Below are positions 26,015-35,307 of a stretch of 64,000 nt of DNA, piece after piece. The stretch is taken from the NCBI GenBank assembly GCA_902779395.1, contig CACZBK010000010.1, forward strand, positions 22,371 to 86,370, in the 5' to 3' direction. The position numbers and the translations under genes are program-made. A model generated the notes under the pieces. The model saw only the letters and a program-made list of their open reading frames with translations, had not been told where the DNA came from and made no database searches. The stretch's first letter is position 1, and each line of letters begins with the position of its first letter. The stretch comes from an uncultured Lachnospiraceae bacterium (GTDB lineage: Bacteria; Bacillota; Clostridia; Lachnospirales; Lachnospiraceae).

Positions 26015-28195
26015 ATGAAGCGTATGTTTGAAAGAAAGAAAAACAGTATCTTCCATCCTGCAGTATTAGCGCTTATGCTGATATCGATACTGCTTAATAT
26101 TTTTTTGTCCATGCTGATAAGGACAACGGATCTTCCCTTTTTTGTCGATACCGTAGGAACGATAACAGCTACGGCACTGGGAGGGATAGTTCCGGGTATA
26201 ATAACGGCATTTATAACAAATGCCGTCAATTTCCTTATGGACGGACAGTCAATATTCTATGCCAGTCTGAACATGCTGATCGCCATAGTCAGTGCGCTTT
26301 TCTTCGGGGACAATTCGCCATACAGCAAACATAAACGCAGCGGGAATAAAAAGATCTGTATCCCCGATGTGATCATTTATATACTTATACTTTCTTTTAT
26401 CGGCGGCGGTATCGGAGGAGAGATCACATGGTATATGAATGGTGTACCTTCGGATGCTCCCCTGAGTGTATCAATACAGAGATGGCTGTCAGACAATCTT
26501 TCCCTGAATATCTGGTTATGCCATGTTATACAGACATATATCACCGATACGATAGATAAGGCTGTTTCGGTAGGTATTGCGTTTATCATCATTACCATCC
26601 TGCCGGAAAAAGTAAAGGATTATGTCAGACTGTCATCCTGGATACAGAAACCTCTGACTTTTGAAGAACAGAACCTTGTGCACAAAAAGCATAAGGGACG
26701 CATGTCTATCGGTACCAGGATAAATCTGATAATAATACTTTCCACACTTCTGATCACGGTTGTGGCATTTGTGTTCAGCCTGATCAGTTTCCGTGAGAAG
26801 ACTATAGAAACTCTTTCCGAGTCTGCTGAACAGATAGCCTATCTTGCTTCGCGTGAGATAGATCCGGATATGATAGATGAATATATCAAAAAGGGAAATG
26901 CTGCTCAGGGATATGCAAGGGTAAAAGGCAGGCTTACCATCATAAAAAACAGTTCACCGGATATAGCTTTTCTTTATGTATATAAGATACAGAAGAACAG
27001 CTGCAGGGTAGTGTTTGACCTTGGAACGACTCTGAGCAACGGAAATTATGTGGAAGGTGAAGCGCCGGGTGTGGTGGTCCCTGTTGAAGAAGCCCTGCAG
27101 CCTTATATGAACGATCTTCTTGCGGGAAAGCGGATACCGCCTGTTCAGATAGTGGATGAATACGGAAGCTTTCTGGCTTCATACTGTCCGGTATATGATT
27201 CAAAAGGGAATTGTGTATGTTATGCCGTATCAAATATTGAATCGGAGAGGATAGGTTTTCTGCTCGGCAAATATTTCGGCAAAGTCATCCTTTTGTTTTC
27301 GGGATTTATGATGCTCATAGTGGCGGTAAGCATACTGACTACGAGATATCATATCGTTATGCCTATCATGAGTATGACACTGTATGCCAATGAGCTGGCA
27401 GACAGCAAAGGCGGAGCGGACGAAGAAAGTCTTGAAAAGATAGAAGAACTGGATATACATACCGACGATGAAGTGGAACAGCTGTATAAAGCGATCTGTA
27501 AACTTACGGGTGAAACGGTATTCCAGCTGAATGAAAACAGGAATAAGGCTGAAGCCATATCCAAAATGCAGAACGTTCTTATAATCACCATGGCGGATAT
27601 GGTGGAAAGCAGGGATTCCGATACCGGAGCGCATGTACTTAAGACAGCCGCTTACGTAAGGATCATTTTGCAGGGGCTCAGGCGAAACGGATATTATACG
27701 GAAAAGATAACGGATAAGTATATGAGGGACGTTGAAATGAGTGCGCCTCTTCATGATGTGGGAAAGATCAATATTCCCGATGCGATACTTAATAAACCCG
27801 GAAAGCTTACTGCTGAAGAATATGAGATAATGAAGACACACACTACGGCAGGAATGAATATCCTTGAGAAGGCCATAAGCTCGATGGAAGGTGATAACTA
27901 TCTTAAAGAAGCCAGAAACATGGCGGCCTATCATCATGAAAGATGGGACGGGAAAGGATATCCGGAAGGACTTCACGGAGAGGTAATACCTTTATCGGCC
28001 AGGATCATGGCAGTGGCGGATGTTTTTGATGCGCTTTCATCTCCGAGAGTATATAAACCCGCATTTCCTCTGGAAGAGGCGCTGAAGATGATACAGGAGG
28101 GGGCAGGTACGCAGTTCGATCCCAAATGTGTAGAGGTGTTTGTTGATTCGATAGTAGAAGTCAAGAAGATACATAAGAAATATCAGGAGACCTGA
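26015..28195 (+). CDS. Membrane HD-GYP protein with an S-component-like membrane domain and an outside sensor
   Basis: The 726-residue protein starts with 5-6 membrane helices (15-210) whose sequence VDTVGTITATALGGIVPG and FITNAVNF resembles ECF-transporter S components or related sensor domains. A further helix (about 235-257), an outside domain of about 160 residues (EQIAYLASREIDPDMIDEY, Cache-like in style), another helix (about 420-442) and a HAMP-like linker lead to HD-GYP at about 520-715 (LHDVGKINIP, HHERWDGKGYP, VADVFDALSS), with metal ligands intact. It should degrade c-di-GMP in response to an extracellular or membrane signal. It starts 15 nt after the previous gene (GGAG at 26004) and its stop overlaps the kinase start. 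Confidence 0.85.
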   Translation: MKRMFERKKNSIFHPAVLALMLISILLNIFLSMLIRTTDLPFFVDTVGTITATALGGIVPGIITAFITNAVNFLMDGQSIFYASLNMLIAIVSALFFGDNSPYSKHKRSGNKKICIPDVIIYILILSFIGGGIGGEITWYMNGVPSDAPLSVSIQRWLSDNLSLNIWLCHVIQTYITDTIDKAVSVGIAFIIITILPEKVKDYVRLSSWIQKPLTFEEQNLVHKKHKGRMSIGTRINLIIILSTLLITVVAFVFSLISFREKTIETLSESAEQIAYLASREIDPDMIDEYIKKGNAAQGYARVKGRLTIIKNSSPDIAFLYVYKIQKNSCRVVFDLGTTLSNGNYVEGEAPGVVVPVEEALQPYMNDLLAGKRIPPVQIVDEYGSFLASYCPVYDSKGNCVCYAVSNIESERIGFLLGKYFGKVILLFSGFMMLIVAVSILTTRYHIVMPIMSMTLYANELADSKGGADEESLEKIEELDIHTDDEVEQLYKAICKLTGETVFQLNENRNKAEAISKMQNVLIITMADMVESRDSDTGAHVLKTAAYVRIILQGLRRNGYYTEKITDKYMRDVEMSAPLHDVGKINIPDAILNKPGKLTAEEYEIMKTHTTAGMNILEKAISSMEGDNYLKEARNMAAYHHERWDGKGYPEGLHGEVIPLSARIMAVADVFDALSSPRVYKPAFPLEEALKMIQEGAGTQFDPKCVEVFVDSIVEVKKIHKKYQET

Positions 28196-31100
28196 TGAGA
28201 AAAAGAACAGTCTTAAGATCCATATTATGCATGTGTCTTGTCTTTATCCTGACAGGCAGTTTTTTCTGTGCTTTCGCATCGGATACGGATCCTGATGTGT
28301 GGAACGAGACAGACGGTGATCATTATGTGGGTGGCGGGTATGCCGCAACTTCACAGATCCCGGGCGTATATTATCTGCCTGTTGTATACGATCCATCAAA
28401 CGGACTGCCCGTGTCGGAGGTATACAGTATCCTGGCAGCACGCAACGGGTATATATGGATAGGAGGGCACAGCGGTATCGTCAGGTATGACGGAGTGAGT
28501 TTTGAAAAGATCCAGTCGACTGACGGTCTTACCAGCGGAAGGTTTTTGTTTGAAGATAAGAGCGGAAAGATATGGGTTGCTACCAATGACAGCGGAGTCG
28601 TGGTACTGGGTCAGAAAGAAAGATGGCATTATACCAAAGAGGACGGACTCAGATCCGATTCGATCAGAAGCTTTGCGCAGGATGCGAGAGGAAATGTGTT
28701 TATCAGTTCCACATCCGGAGTATCGTATGTGGATCCTTCAATGAATCTGCACAGAATTGATGATGAACGTATAAATAACGAGAGGATCTCAAGGCTTGTA
28801 ACGGATATAAACGGAGTTGTTTACGGGCATACAGGAAGCGGCGCTGTATTTACCGTTCTAACACAGGGTATCGGAGAGTACTATGAAAGTGCCGATATGA
28901 ATATGGAAAAAGTTACAACTATCCTTGCTGACCGCAGTTATCCGGGAAGGCTGTACTTCGGGACCGAAAGTAATCGTGTGTATTACGGCCGGTTTGGCGA
29001 TACGGCGGATAATATGATGAAGATCGATACAGGAGATGTTACCGGTATCAACTGGATGCATTACGCCTGCTCACGGCTGTGGATAGCTTCGACACGCAGC
29101 GCCGGATATGTGGATGTGAACAAAAAGTTTATTGCTTTTGAAAGTCTGCCCTTAAAAGATTCGATCGAAATGATGACATCCGATCATCAGGGAAATATCT
29201 GGTTTGCATCGTCAAGATACGGTGTAATGAAACTGGCAGCAGATAATTTTCTGGATATCAGCAGTGCATCGGGAATGGAACCGGAAGTGGTAAATGCAAC
29301 CTGTAAAAGGAGAAGAAACCTTTATGTGGGAACAGATAAAGGAGTAAAGATAATCAATGAGGATTATTATACAAAGAATAATTATATAACCGATTTTTTT
29401 GGGGAGGCCAGGGTACGATGCATCATGAATGACAAAAGAGGCAATACCTGGTTTTCCGTATACACAGATGACCTTGGCCTGGTATGCCTGAATCTGGGAG
29501 GTTCCCTGATACAGTATACGACCGAAGACGGGCTTCCTTCCAACGCCGTAAGGTGCACGGCAGAGATGAAAGACAGTACGATCATAGCAGGTACAGACAA
29601 GGGTATAGCCCTGATCAAAGACGGCAGAGTCACAGAGACTTACGGTGTGGCGGACGGAATGAAAAATCCCGTTATAGTCACGGTGTGTGAAGGCCGGAAC
29701 GGTGAGATATATGCCGGCAGTGACGGGGACGGTATCTATGTTATAAAAGACGGTATAGTCAAAAGGATAGGAAAAGAAGACGGCCTTGGAAGTGATGTGC
29801 TGATGCGCATCAAAAGAGATGATGAAAGAAATCTGATCTGGGTAATAACATCCAATTCCGCAGGATATATAAAAAACGGCAGGATAACAACGCTTACCAC
29901 TCTTCCGCATATGGATAATACCGATATCATACCGGCAAATGATAAACTGTGGTTTTTGTCTTCACAGGGGATCTATGTGGTCAATGCTTCTGATGCCGTA
30001 AATGACAGCGTGATCAGTTATAAACTTTTTGACAGTTCAAACGGTCTGACCAGTATGCCGATATCGTATTGCTACAGCAGCTACGATGAATACGGTAACC
30101 TGTATATTGCCGGACAGACAGGGGTATCGGTCATCAATGTGAACGAGCTTTATGATCTTTCCGGAAAGACCCTCGTGGGAGTAAGGTCTGTCTTTTATGA
30201 CGGAACGGAGATAGTAGCTGATGAAGACGGTACATATACGCTTCCGCCAAAGGGAGGCAGGATACAGATCAATGCAGCTGTATTTGATTATACTTTATCC
30301 AATCCTCTTATCAGACTGTATCTTGAAGGCATGGATGATGAAGGTATCACCGCCTATCAGAATGAATTGCCGCCGCTTGAATATACAGCCATAAAATACG
30401 GCGATCATCCGCTTCATATACAGATACTTGACAGTATGACAAAAAAAGTCATATCGGATCATATCATTCCCATGGTCAAAAAACCCGGGCTTTTTGAAAG
30501 AGTATCGGTAAGGGTAACGGTCATGGCGGTACTTTTGCTGGCTCTGGGAATAATCGTATGGCGTATAACCACGAGCACTATCATCAGAAAGCAGTATGTA
30601 CAGGTGCAGGAAGCAAAGGATGAGGCTGAAAGAGCCAATAAAGCCAAAACAAGATTCCTTGCAAATATGAGTCATGAGATACGTGTGCCCATCAATACCA
30701 TAATAGGAATGGATGAGATGATCTTAAGGGAGGAGAGCAAACATGTTCCCCGTGAATACCGCAGTGCGATCGCCGGATACGCAAAAAATATCAGATATGC
30801 ATCCGAAACCCTTCTTAATATCATCAATGACCTTTTCGACATATCCGGGATAGAAACCGGAAGGATACGTCTGGTAGAGGAGGAATATGACAGCCATGAG
30901 ATGCTGCGTAGCGCAATCTCCATAGCCCGTGGCCAGGCAGAAGAAAAGAAGCTGTATTTTAATATTATTGTTGATAAAAAGCTGCCCAGGAGGCTGTATG
31001 GTGACAGCGGAAAGATAAAACAGATACTTCTCATACTTCTGTCTAATGCTGTAAAGTATACGGATGAAGGCGGATTTGTATTAAGCGTAAGGGTTGTGAA

Positions 31101-31824
31101 TATAAATGAAGCCGGCGTAGAATTGGAGATTTCCGTAAAAGATACCGGAATAGGAATAAAGAGTGAGGAAACGGAAGGACTCTTCCATGCATATGAGAGA
31201 ATGGAGGAAGTGATAGATCCGGAGGCAAGAAAGACAGGACTTGGGCTTGATATATCACGTCAGCTTACGGAGCTGATGGGAGGAAAGATCCGCTGCGAGA
31301 GCGTTTACGGCGAAGGCAGTGAGTTTATATTGAACATCAAACAGAAGATAGTGGATCCCGATGTGACCGGAGAGTTTTCGGAAGACGGGGATGAAGCGGA
31401 GCTTGTTTCCTATAAGCCTATGTTTATGGCTCCGGATGCCGATATACTGGTGGTTGATGATAATCCGATGAACCTTAATATAATAAGGGGACTGCTCAGA
31501 CCTACCAGGGTATTCGTCAGTACCGCGCTCAGCGGGGAGGAGTGTCTCAATAAGATCGCAGACAATGATTTTAACGTGGTATTTCTCGATCATATGATGC
31601 CAGGAATGGACGGGGAGCAGACTATAAGAAAGATCAGGGAGCAGCATCCGGATCTTCCGGTATATGCGCTGTCTTCGGGTACGGAAGAAGGACGTGAAGA
31701 GTATTTCAGATCTTTAGGCTTTACGGGATTTCTGAATAAGCCCGTGGATGTCAGGGCGCTTGAAAAGGCGATATTAAAACATCTTCCGAGTAAAATGGTT
31801 TCCGAGGTGATCAGGCATGTTTGA
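28195..31824 (+). CDS. Propeller-sensor hybrid histidine kinase
   Basis: A 1209-residue sensor. A signal peptide or N-terminal helix precedes a large outside domain of two-component propeller (Reg_prop) repeats at about 60-640 (DGLTSGRF, IWVATNDSG, DGLPSNAV), then a Y_Y_Y-like segment, a membrane helix (about 770-790), HisKA with His827 in NMSHEIRVPIN, HATPase (N-box LLSNAVKY, G1 DTGIGIK, G2 KTGLGLDI) and a receiver with Asp1132 in FLDHMMPGMDG and Lys in NKPVD. In Bacteroides such kinases sense polysaccharides; there is no DNA-binding output here. The usual Thr of the H-box (HEIRTP) is Val, which would weaken phosphatase activity. The start overlaps the upstream stop (TGATG) and the end overlaps the next gene by 8 nt. 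Confidence 0.9.
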   Translation: MRKRTVLRSILCMCLVFILTGSFFCAFASDTDPDVWNETDGDHYVGGGYAATSQIPGVYYLPVVYDPSNGLPVSEVYSILAARNGYIWIGGHSGIVRYDGVSFEKIQSTDGLTSGRFLFEDKSGKIWVATNDSGVVVLGQKERWHYTKEDGLRSDSIRSFAQDARGNVFISSTSGVSYVDPSMNLHRIDDERINNERISRLVTDINGVVYGHTGSGAVFTVLTQGIGEYYESADMNMEKVTTILADRSYPGRLYFGTESNRVYYGRFGDTADNMMKIDTGDVTGINWMHYACSRLWIASTRSAGYVDVNKKFIAFESLPLKDSIEMMTSDHQGNIWFASSRYGVMKLAADNFLDISSASGMEPEVVNATCKRRRNLYVGTDKGVKIINEDYYTKNNYITDFFGEARVRCIMNDKRGNTWFSVYTDDLGLVCLNLGGSLIQYTTEDGLPSNAVRCTAEMKDSTIIAGTDKGIALIKDGRVTETYGVADGMKNPVIVTVCEGRNGEIYAGSDGDGIYVIKDGIVKRIGKEDGLGSDVLMRIKRDDERNLIWVITSNSAGYIKNGRITTLTTLPHMDNTDIIPANDKLWFLSSQGIYVVNASDAVNDSVISYKLFDSSNGLTSMPISYCYSSYDEYGNLYIAGQTGVSVINVNELYDLSGKTLVGVRSVFYDGTEIVADEDGTYTLPPKGGRIQINAAVFDYTLSNPLIRLYLEGMDDEGITAYQNELPPLEYTAIKYGDHPLHIQILDSMTKKVISDHIIPMVKKPGLFERVSVRVTVMAVLLLALGIIVWRITTSTIIRKQYVQVQEAKDEAERANKAKTRFLANMSHEIRVPINTIIGMDEMILREESKHVPREYRSAIAGYAKNIRYASETLLNIINDLFDISGIETGRIRLVEEEYDSHEMLRSAISIARGQAEEKKLYFNIIVDKKLPRRLYGDSGKIKQILLILLSNAVKYTDEGGFVLSVRVVNINEAGVELEISVKDTGIGIKSEETEGLFHAYERMEEVIDPEARKTGLGLDISRQLTELMGGKIRCESVYGEGSEFILNIKQKIVDPDVTGEFSEDGDEAELVSYKPMFMAPDADILVVDDNPMNLNIIRGLLRPTRVFVSTALSGEECLNKIADNDFNVVFLDHMMPGMDGEQTIRKIREQHPDLPVYALSSGTEEGREEYFRSLGFTGFLNKPVDVRALEKAILKHLPSKMVSEVIRHV

Positions 31825-34222
31825 GCTGATACAGAAATACCAATTGAATATCATGCTTTGTCTTTCCAGTATGTGTCTTATCGTAGGCTTTTTTTCCATA
31901 CTCACAAATACTCTTCCCAAAAAAAGAAAGCGCTCGATAGCCAATCTGGAATTTTCGGCAAGTATCCTTCTGTATTCCGACAGGCTGGCATATATCTATC
32001 ACGGTGTTCCGGGAGACAGTGCATACTGGATGGTCAGGATAACCAATTTCCTGGTGTTTTTTATGACCATATCGGTGGTACAGTCGTTTAATATCTACCT
32101 TACGGATGTATGCAGAAATGAGATAGGTCTTGAAAAGACACCAAAGCGTCTTGTGGCTGTGGAAGCGATATCTTTCTTCGGCTGGATAATGGTCGTGATC
32201 TCCCAGTTTACCGGGCTGTATTATTATTTTGATGAGAATAATGCATATCAGAGAGGGCAGGGTTTTATAATCGCTTATATAATCCCTTTTATTGCCCTGC
32301 TCATCCAGCTGTCAGTGATATTACAGTATGTCAGACGTATGAGCCGGAAGATAAGCATACCCCTTGTGCTCTTTACCCTGATACCCATGCTCGCATCTCT
32401 GGTGCAGGCTAAGTTTTACGGCGTATCGCTTACTAATATGTCGATCGTGGGAATGGGCGTGGTGCTGTATGTTTTCGCGATAATGGAAATGAACGACATT
32501 TTGGAAAAAGTGCAGAAACGGCGTCTGGATGAGGCAAACAATAAAAGCCTGTCGATAAGGAGATCCTTTGAGCAGACTGTAAAAGCGGTAGCGGGTGCTT
32601 TTGATTCAAGAGACAGATATACGAGAGGCCATTCATTAAGAGTTGCCGAATATTCGAGCAGGATCGCGCAGGCATACGGTATGGATGACAGGGACTGTTT
32701 CAGGGTATATAATTCCGCAATGCTTCATGACATAGGAAAAGTAATGATCTCTGAGGACATCATCAAAAGAGCGGGACACCTTACGGAAGCTGAAGAAGCG
32801 GAACTGAGAAAACACCCGTTACTGGGCGGAGAGATACTGTCGGAAATCGAAGAGATACCGTATTTAAGAACGGCAGCTCTTTATCATCATGAGAGATATG
32901 ACGGGAAAGGCTATCCTGAAGGGAAAAAGGGAGAGGAGATACCTATCATCGCACGTATCGTTGCTGTTGCCAATGCATATGATGAGATGACGTCACATAA
33001 ATCATCGCGTGAACCCTATGCACAGGGAAGGGTACGCGAAACGCTGTTGAGCGCTTCGGGAAGGGAATTCGATCCCGAGATAGTGAAGATCATGGTAGAT
33101 ATGATCGACAAGGATACGGATTACGTCATGCGGGAAGCTGATGATGAGGTAGTTGAAGCGGCAGATCGTAACGACCTGACACTTGTTAGCAAAATGCACT
33201 TTGAGGTATACAAAGAACAGGTTTCCGACGGTATTCGTCTCGAAAGGGAATTTCTGAAGATAAGGTTTGAGACCTGTCCCGATGGCGGATACGAAAGAAA
33301 AAAGTCCCTGCCTGCCATTATTCTTTTTGATTCTTTTGACAGGTGTGTGCACAGGGATGAAAGAAGCATCAGGGACCAGCGGTATTTCGAGTACGGTGAG
33401 ATATGGATGGACGGCCGTACTATCTGTACCGCAGCAAGGGAGATAAAGACAGATATAAGAAAGAAGAAATCGGAAGAAGGTATAGCGTATAATGACTGGA
33501 TCCCTTATGAGATAGAGGCGGTATGTATAAAGGATCATGTGAAGCTGAAGATAAGCAGCCCTTATATATTTGCGGATGTTACTGTAGCTCTTCCGGATGC
33601 CACGAGATTTGTTTTTCTTGGATTAAGCGGTGAAAACTGCAGTATAAGAAATGCATCGGTTAAAAAGGTATCGCTGCAGGCCGGCGATTATCATATTCCA
33701 AGGATAGCGCCTGAGGTAAATTATTTTACCCGCAGGGACGGAGATATCCCGAATGTTGAAGTCAACGGATACAGGGAGGAATATACCAAAGGCATTTCCG
33801 TAGAAGACGGAATGCGCATACTTTTCCGCACGCAGAGCCTTCCCGTAGCGGATCTTGTGCATCACTGCGCGTACATCCTTCTGTATTCATCCGATGACGG
33901 CGAGGTGAACGGTAAGAATTATGCCGAATACGCATGTATCCGTCTTGACGGAGATGATGCAACGGATATGGGTAAGTCCGAGAATAAGCTTACCATACAC
34001 AGAAGTGAGGATTTTGAAGGCTGGGACGCATTCAAGGCTCTTAACAGAAAAGGGCTTGATTATGAGATAAGATTCTCACGAAAGCGCAACAGGATCACCT
34101 TCAGTACTGAGAACGCCGGTATCTTTATCGAATGCGAGAGTATTGTTCCTAAAGAAAATGAAAATGTATACGCAGCACTTACCGGTAATCTTTGCGTGAT
34201 AATGGATATAAGGATACGCTGA
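31817..34222 (+). CDS. Membrane HD-GYP protein with an unknown C-terminal domain (paralogue 2, altered metal ligand)
   Basis: An 801-residue protein with seven membrane helices (about 8-225), then HD-GYP (RGHSLRVAEYS, MLHDIGKV with His304-Asp305, HHERYDGKGYP). The metal-binding Asp of the usual VADAYDA motif is Asn386 (VANAYDEM), so catalysis may be lost or changed. Residues about 460-801 match the C-terminal domain of the 23777 protein (FDSFDR, IPNVEVNGYREE, TKGI, SSDDGEVNG, TENAGIFI). The membrane domains of the two paralogues are not obviously related, so the C-terminal region is the shared element. It starts inside the kinase gene (8-nt overlap), and is the last gene of the operon. Confidence 0.85.
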   Translation: MFELIQKYQLNIMLCLSSMCLIVGFFSILTNTLPKKRKRSIANLEFSASILLYSDRLAYIYHGVPGDSAYWMVRITNFLVFFMTISVVQSFNIYLTDVCRNEIGLEKTPKRLVAVEAISFFGWIMVVISQFTGLYYYFDENNAYQRGQGFIIAYIIPFIALLIQLSVILQYVRRMSRKISIPLVLFTLIPMLASLVQAKFYGVSLTNMSIVGMGVVLYVFAIMEMNDILEKVQKRRLDEANNKSLSIRRSFEQTVKAVAGAFDSRDRYTRGHSLRVAEYSSRIAQAYGMDDRDCFRVYNSAMLHDIGKVMISEDIIKRAGHLTEAEEAELRKHPLLGGEILSEIEEIPYLRTAALYHHERYDGKGYPEGKKGEEIPIIARIVAVANAYDEMTSHKSSREPYAQGRVRETLLSASGREFDPEIVKIMVDMIDKDTDYVMREADDEVVEAADRNDLTLVSKMHFEVYKEQVSDGIRLEREFLKIRFETCPDGGYERKKSLPAIILFDSFDRCVHRDERSIRDQRYFEYGEIWMDGRTICTAAREIKTDIRKKKSEEGIAYNDWIPYEIEAVCIKDHVKLKISSPYIFADVTVALPDATRFVFLGLSGENCSIRNASVKKVSLQAGDYHIPRIAPEVNYFTRRDGDIPNVEVNGYREEYTKGISVEDGMRILFRTQSLPVADLVHHCAYILLYSSDDGEVNGKNYAEYACIRLDGDDATDMGKSENKLTIHRSEDFEGWDAFKALNRKGLDYEIRFSRKRNRITFSTENAGIFIECESIVPKENENVYAALTGNLCVIMDIRIR

Positions 34223-34223
34223 T

Positions 34224-34251
34224 TTGCATTTTTGCAAACAGCGAGTATACT
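34224..34251 (+). promoter_or_regulatory. Promoter of the ABC importer operon
   Basis: TTGCAT (34224-34229), 16-nt spacer, TATACT (34246-34251). The inverted repeat TTTGCA-TTTT-TGCAAA (34223-34238) covers the -35 and could be an operator or a weak end signal for the upstream operon. Confidence 0.55.
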
Positions 34252-34278
34252 GTTATAAAAAATAACCTGACAACAAAG

Positions 34279-34290
34279 CTTAGTGCTAAG
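34279..34290 (+). promoter_or_regulatory. Palindrome in the leader of the importer operon
   Basis: CTTAG-TG-CTAAG lies between the predicted transcription start (about 34258) and the Shine-Dalgarno AAAGGAG (34295-34301). Position and symmetry fit a repressor operator. The regulator is unknown. Confidence 0.35.
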
Positions 34291-34305
34291 TAGAAAGGAG
34301 TCATA

Positions 34306-35307
34306 ATGAGGAAGTTTTTTGTTTTACTTATTGCCGCTATGGCAATGCTTTTTGTGTTGGGAGGATGTGCATCTGCCGCATCCCAAAACACACAGACCGC
34401 ACCGGATGATACGGAAGCTGTATCGGAAGATACGCAGATACGTATCGGTGCTCTTAAAGGCCCCACATCAATAGGGCTTGTCAGGCTCATCCATGAGCAG
34501 GAAGAATACCCCTACAGCTTTACTATGGAGACCCAGGCTGATGTACTGATCTCCGGCATCGCATCGTCTGATCTTGATATCGCGCTGATCCCCGCAAATG
34601 TTGCGAGCGTCCTTTATAAAAAGACCGGCGGCGGCATAGCCGTGATCGATATCAATACACTTGGTGTTCTTTATATGGTCAGCGGAAATAAGGATATCAC
34701 CTCACTTGAAGATCTGGCAGGAACAACGGTATATACCACGGGTGCGGGAACCACGCCCGAATATGTACTAAGGTACCTGCTTTCGGCAAAAGGGCTCAGT
34801 GACAGCGTAAAGATCGAGTTTAAGTCGGAAGCCGCCGAAGTGGCTGCACAGCTGGCAGCGGATCCTTCCTGTGTGGGTATGCTCCCGCAGCCTTTCGTAA
34901 CGGCTGCACTGGCTCAGAACGATCAGCTTTCGATAGTGCTGGATATGACAAAGGAATGGGATGCCTTAAACAACGGATCACGCCTTGTTACGGGTGTTAC
35001 GGTTGTGAGAAAAGCATTCCTGGAAGAGCATAAGGAAGCAGTTTTAAAATTCCTGGCTGATCATGCGCAGAGCGTGGACTTTGTAAACTCCGATACAGAA
35101 ACGGCAGCAGAATATACCGTGGAAGCAGGGATAATAGAAAAGGCACCGGTGGCCATGAAGGCTATTCCTTTCTGTAATATAGTATGTATAAAAGGAAGTG
35201 AGATGAAGGATGCATTATCCGGTTACCTTAAGATATTATTCGACCAGGATCCTGCCTCCGTAGGCGGGGAGCTGCCTTCGGATGATTTCTACGGTATCGG
35301 AGAGTGA
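34306..35307 (+). CDS. ABC importer substrate-binding lipoprotein (NitT/TauT or NMT1/THI5-like)
   Basis: A 333-residue lipoprotein: signal sequence with lipobox VLGGC, lipidated Cys21. The mature part resembles periplasmic-binding type 2 proteins of the NitT/TauT group (IRIGALKGPTSIGLVRL, DIALIPANVASVLYKK, VYTTGAGTTPEYVLRY, AAQLAADPSCVGMLPQPF). These bind small organic sulfonates, nitrate, thiamine precursors or similar compounds; the substrate here is not readable. The membrane and ATPase parts are encoded in a single fused gene starting at 35304, with a 4-nt overlap. The third gene of the operon is TM1266-like, a family tied to [FeFe]-hydrogenase systems. Confidence 0.88.
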   Translation: MRKFFVLLIAAMAMLFVLGGCASAASQNTQTAPDDTEAVSEDTQIRIGALKGPTSIGLVRLIHEQEEYPYSFTMETQADVLISGIASSDLDIALIPANVASVLYKKTGGGIAVIDINTLGVLYMVSGNKDITSLEDLAGTTVYTTGAGTTPEYVLRYLLSAKGLSDSVKIEFKSEAAEVAAQLAADPSCVGMLPQPFVTAALAQNDQLSIVLDMTKEWDALNNGSRLVTGVTVVRKAFLEEHKEAVLKFLADHAQSVDFVNSDTETAAEYTVEAGIIEKAPVAMKAIPFCNIVCIKGSEMKDALSGYLKILFDQDPASVGGELPSDDFYGIGE

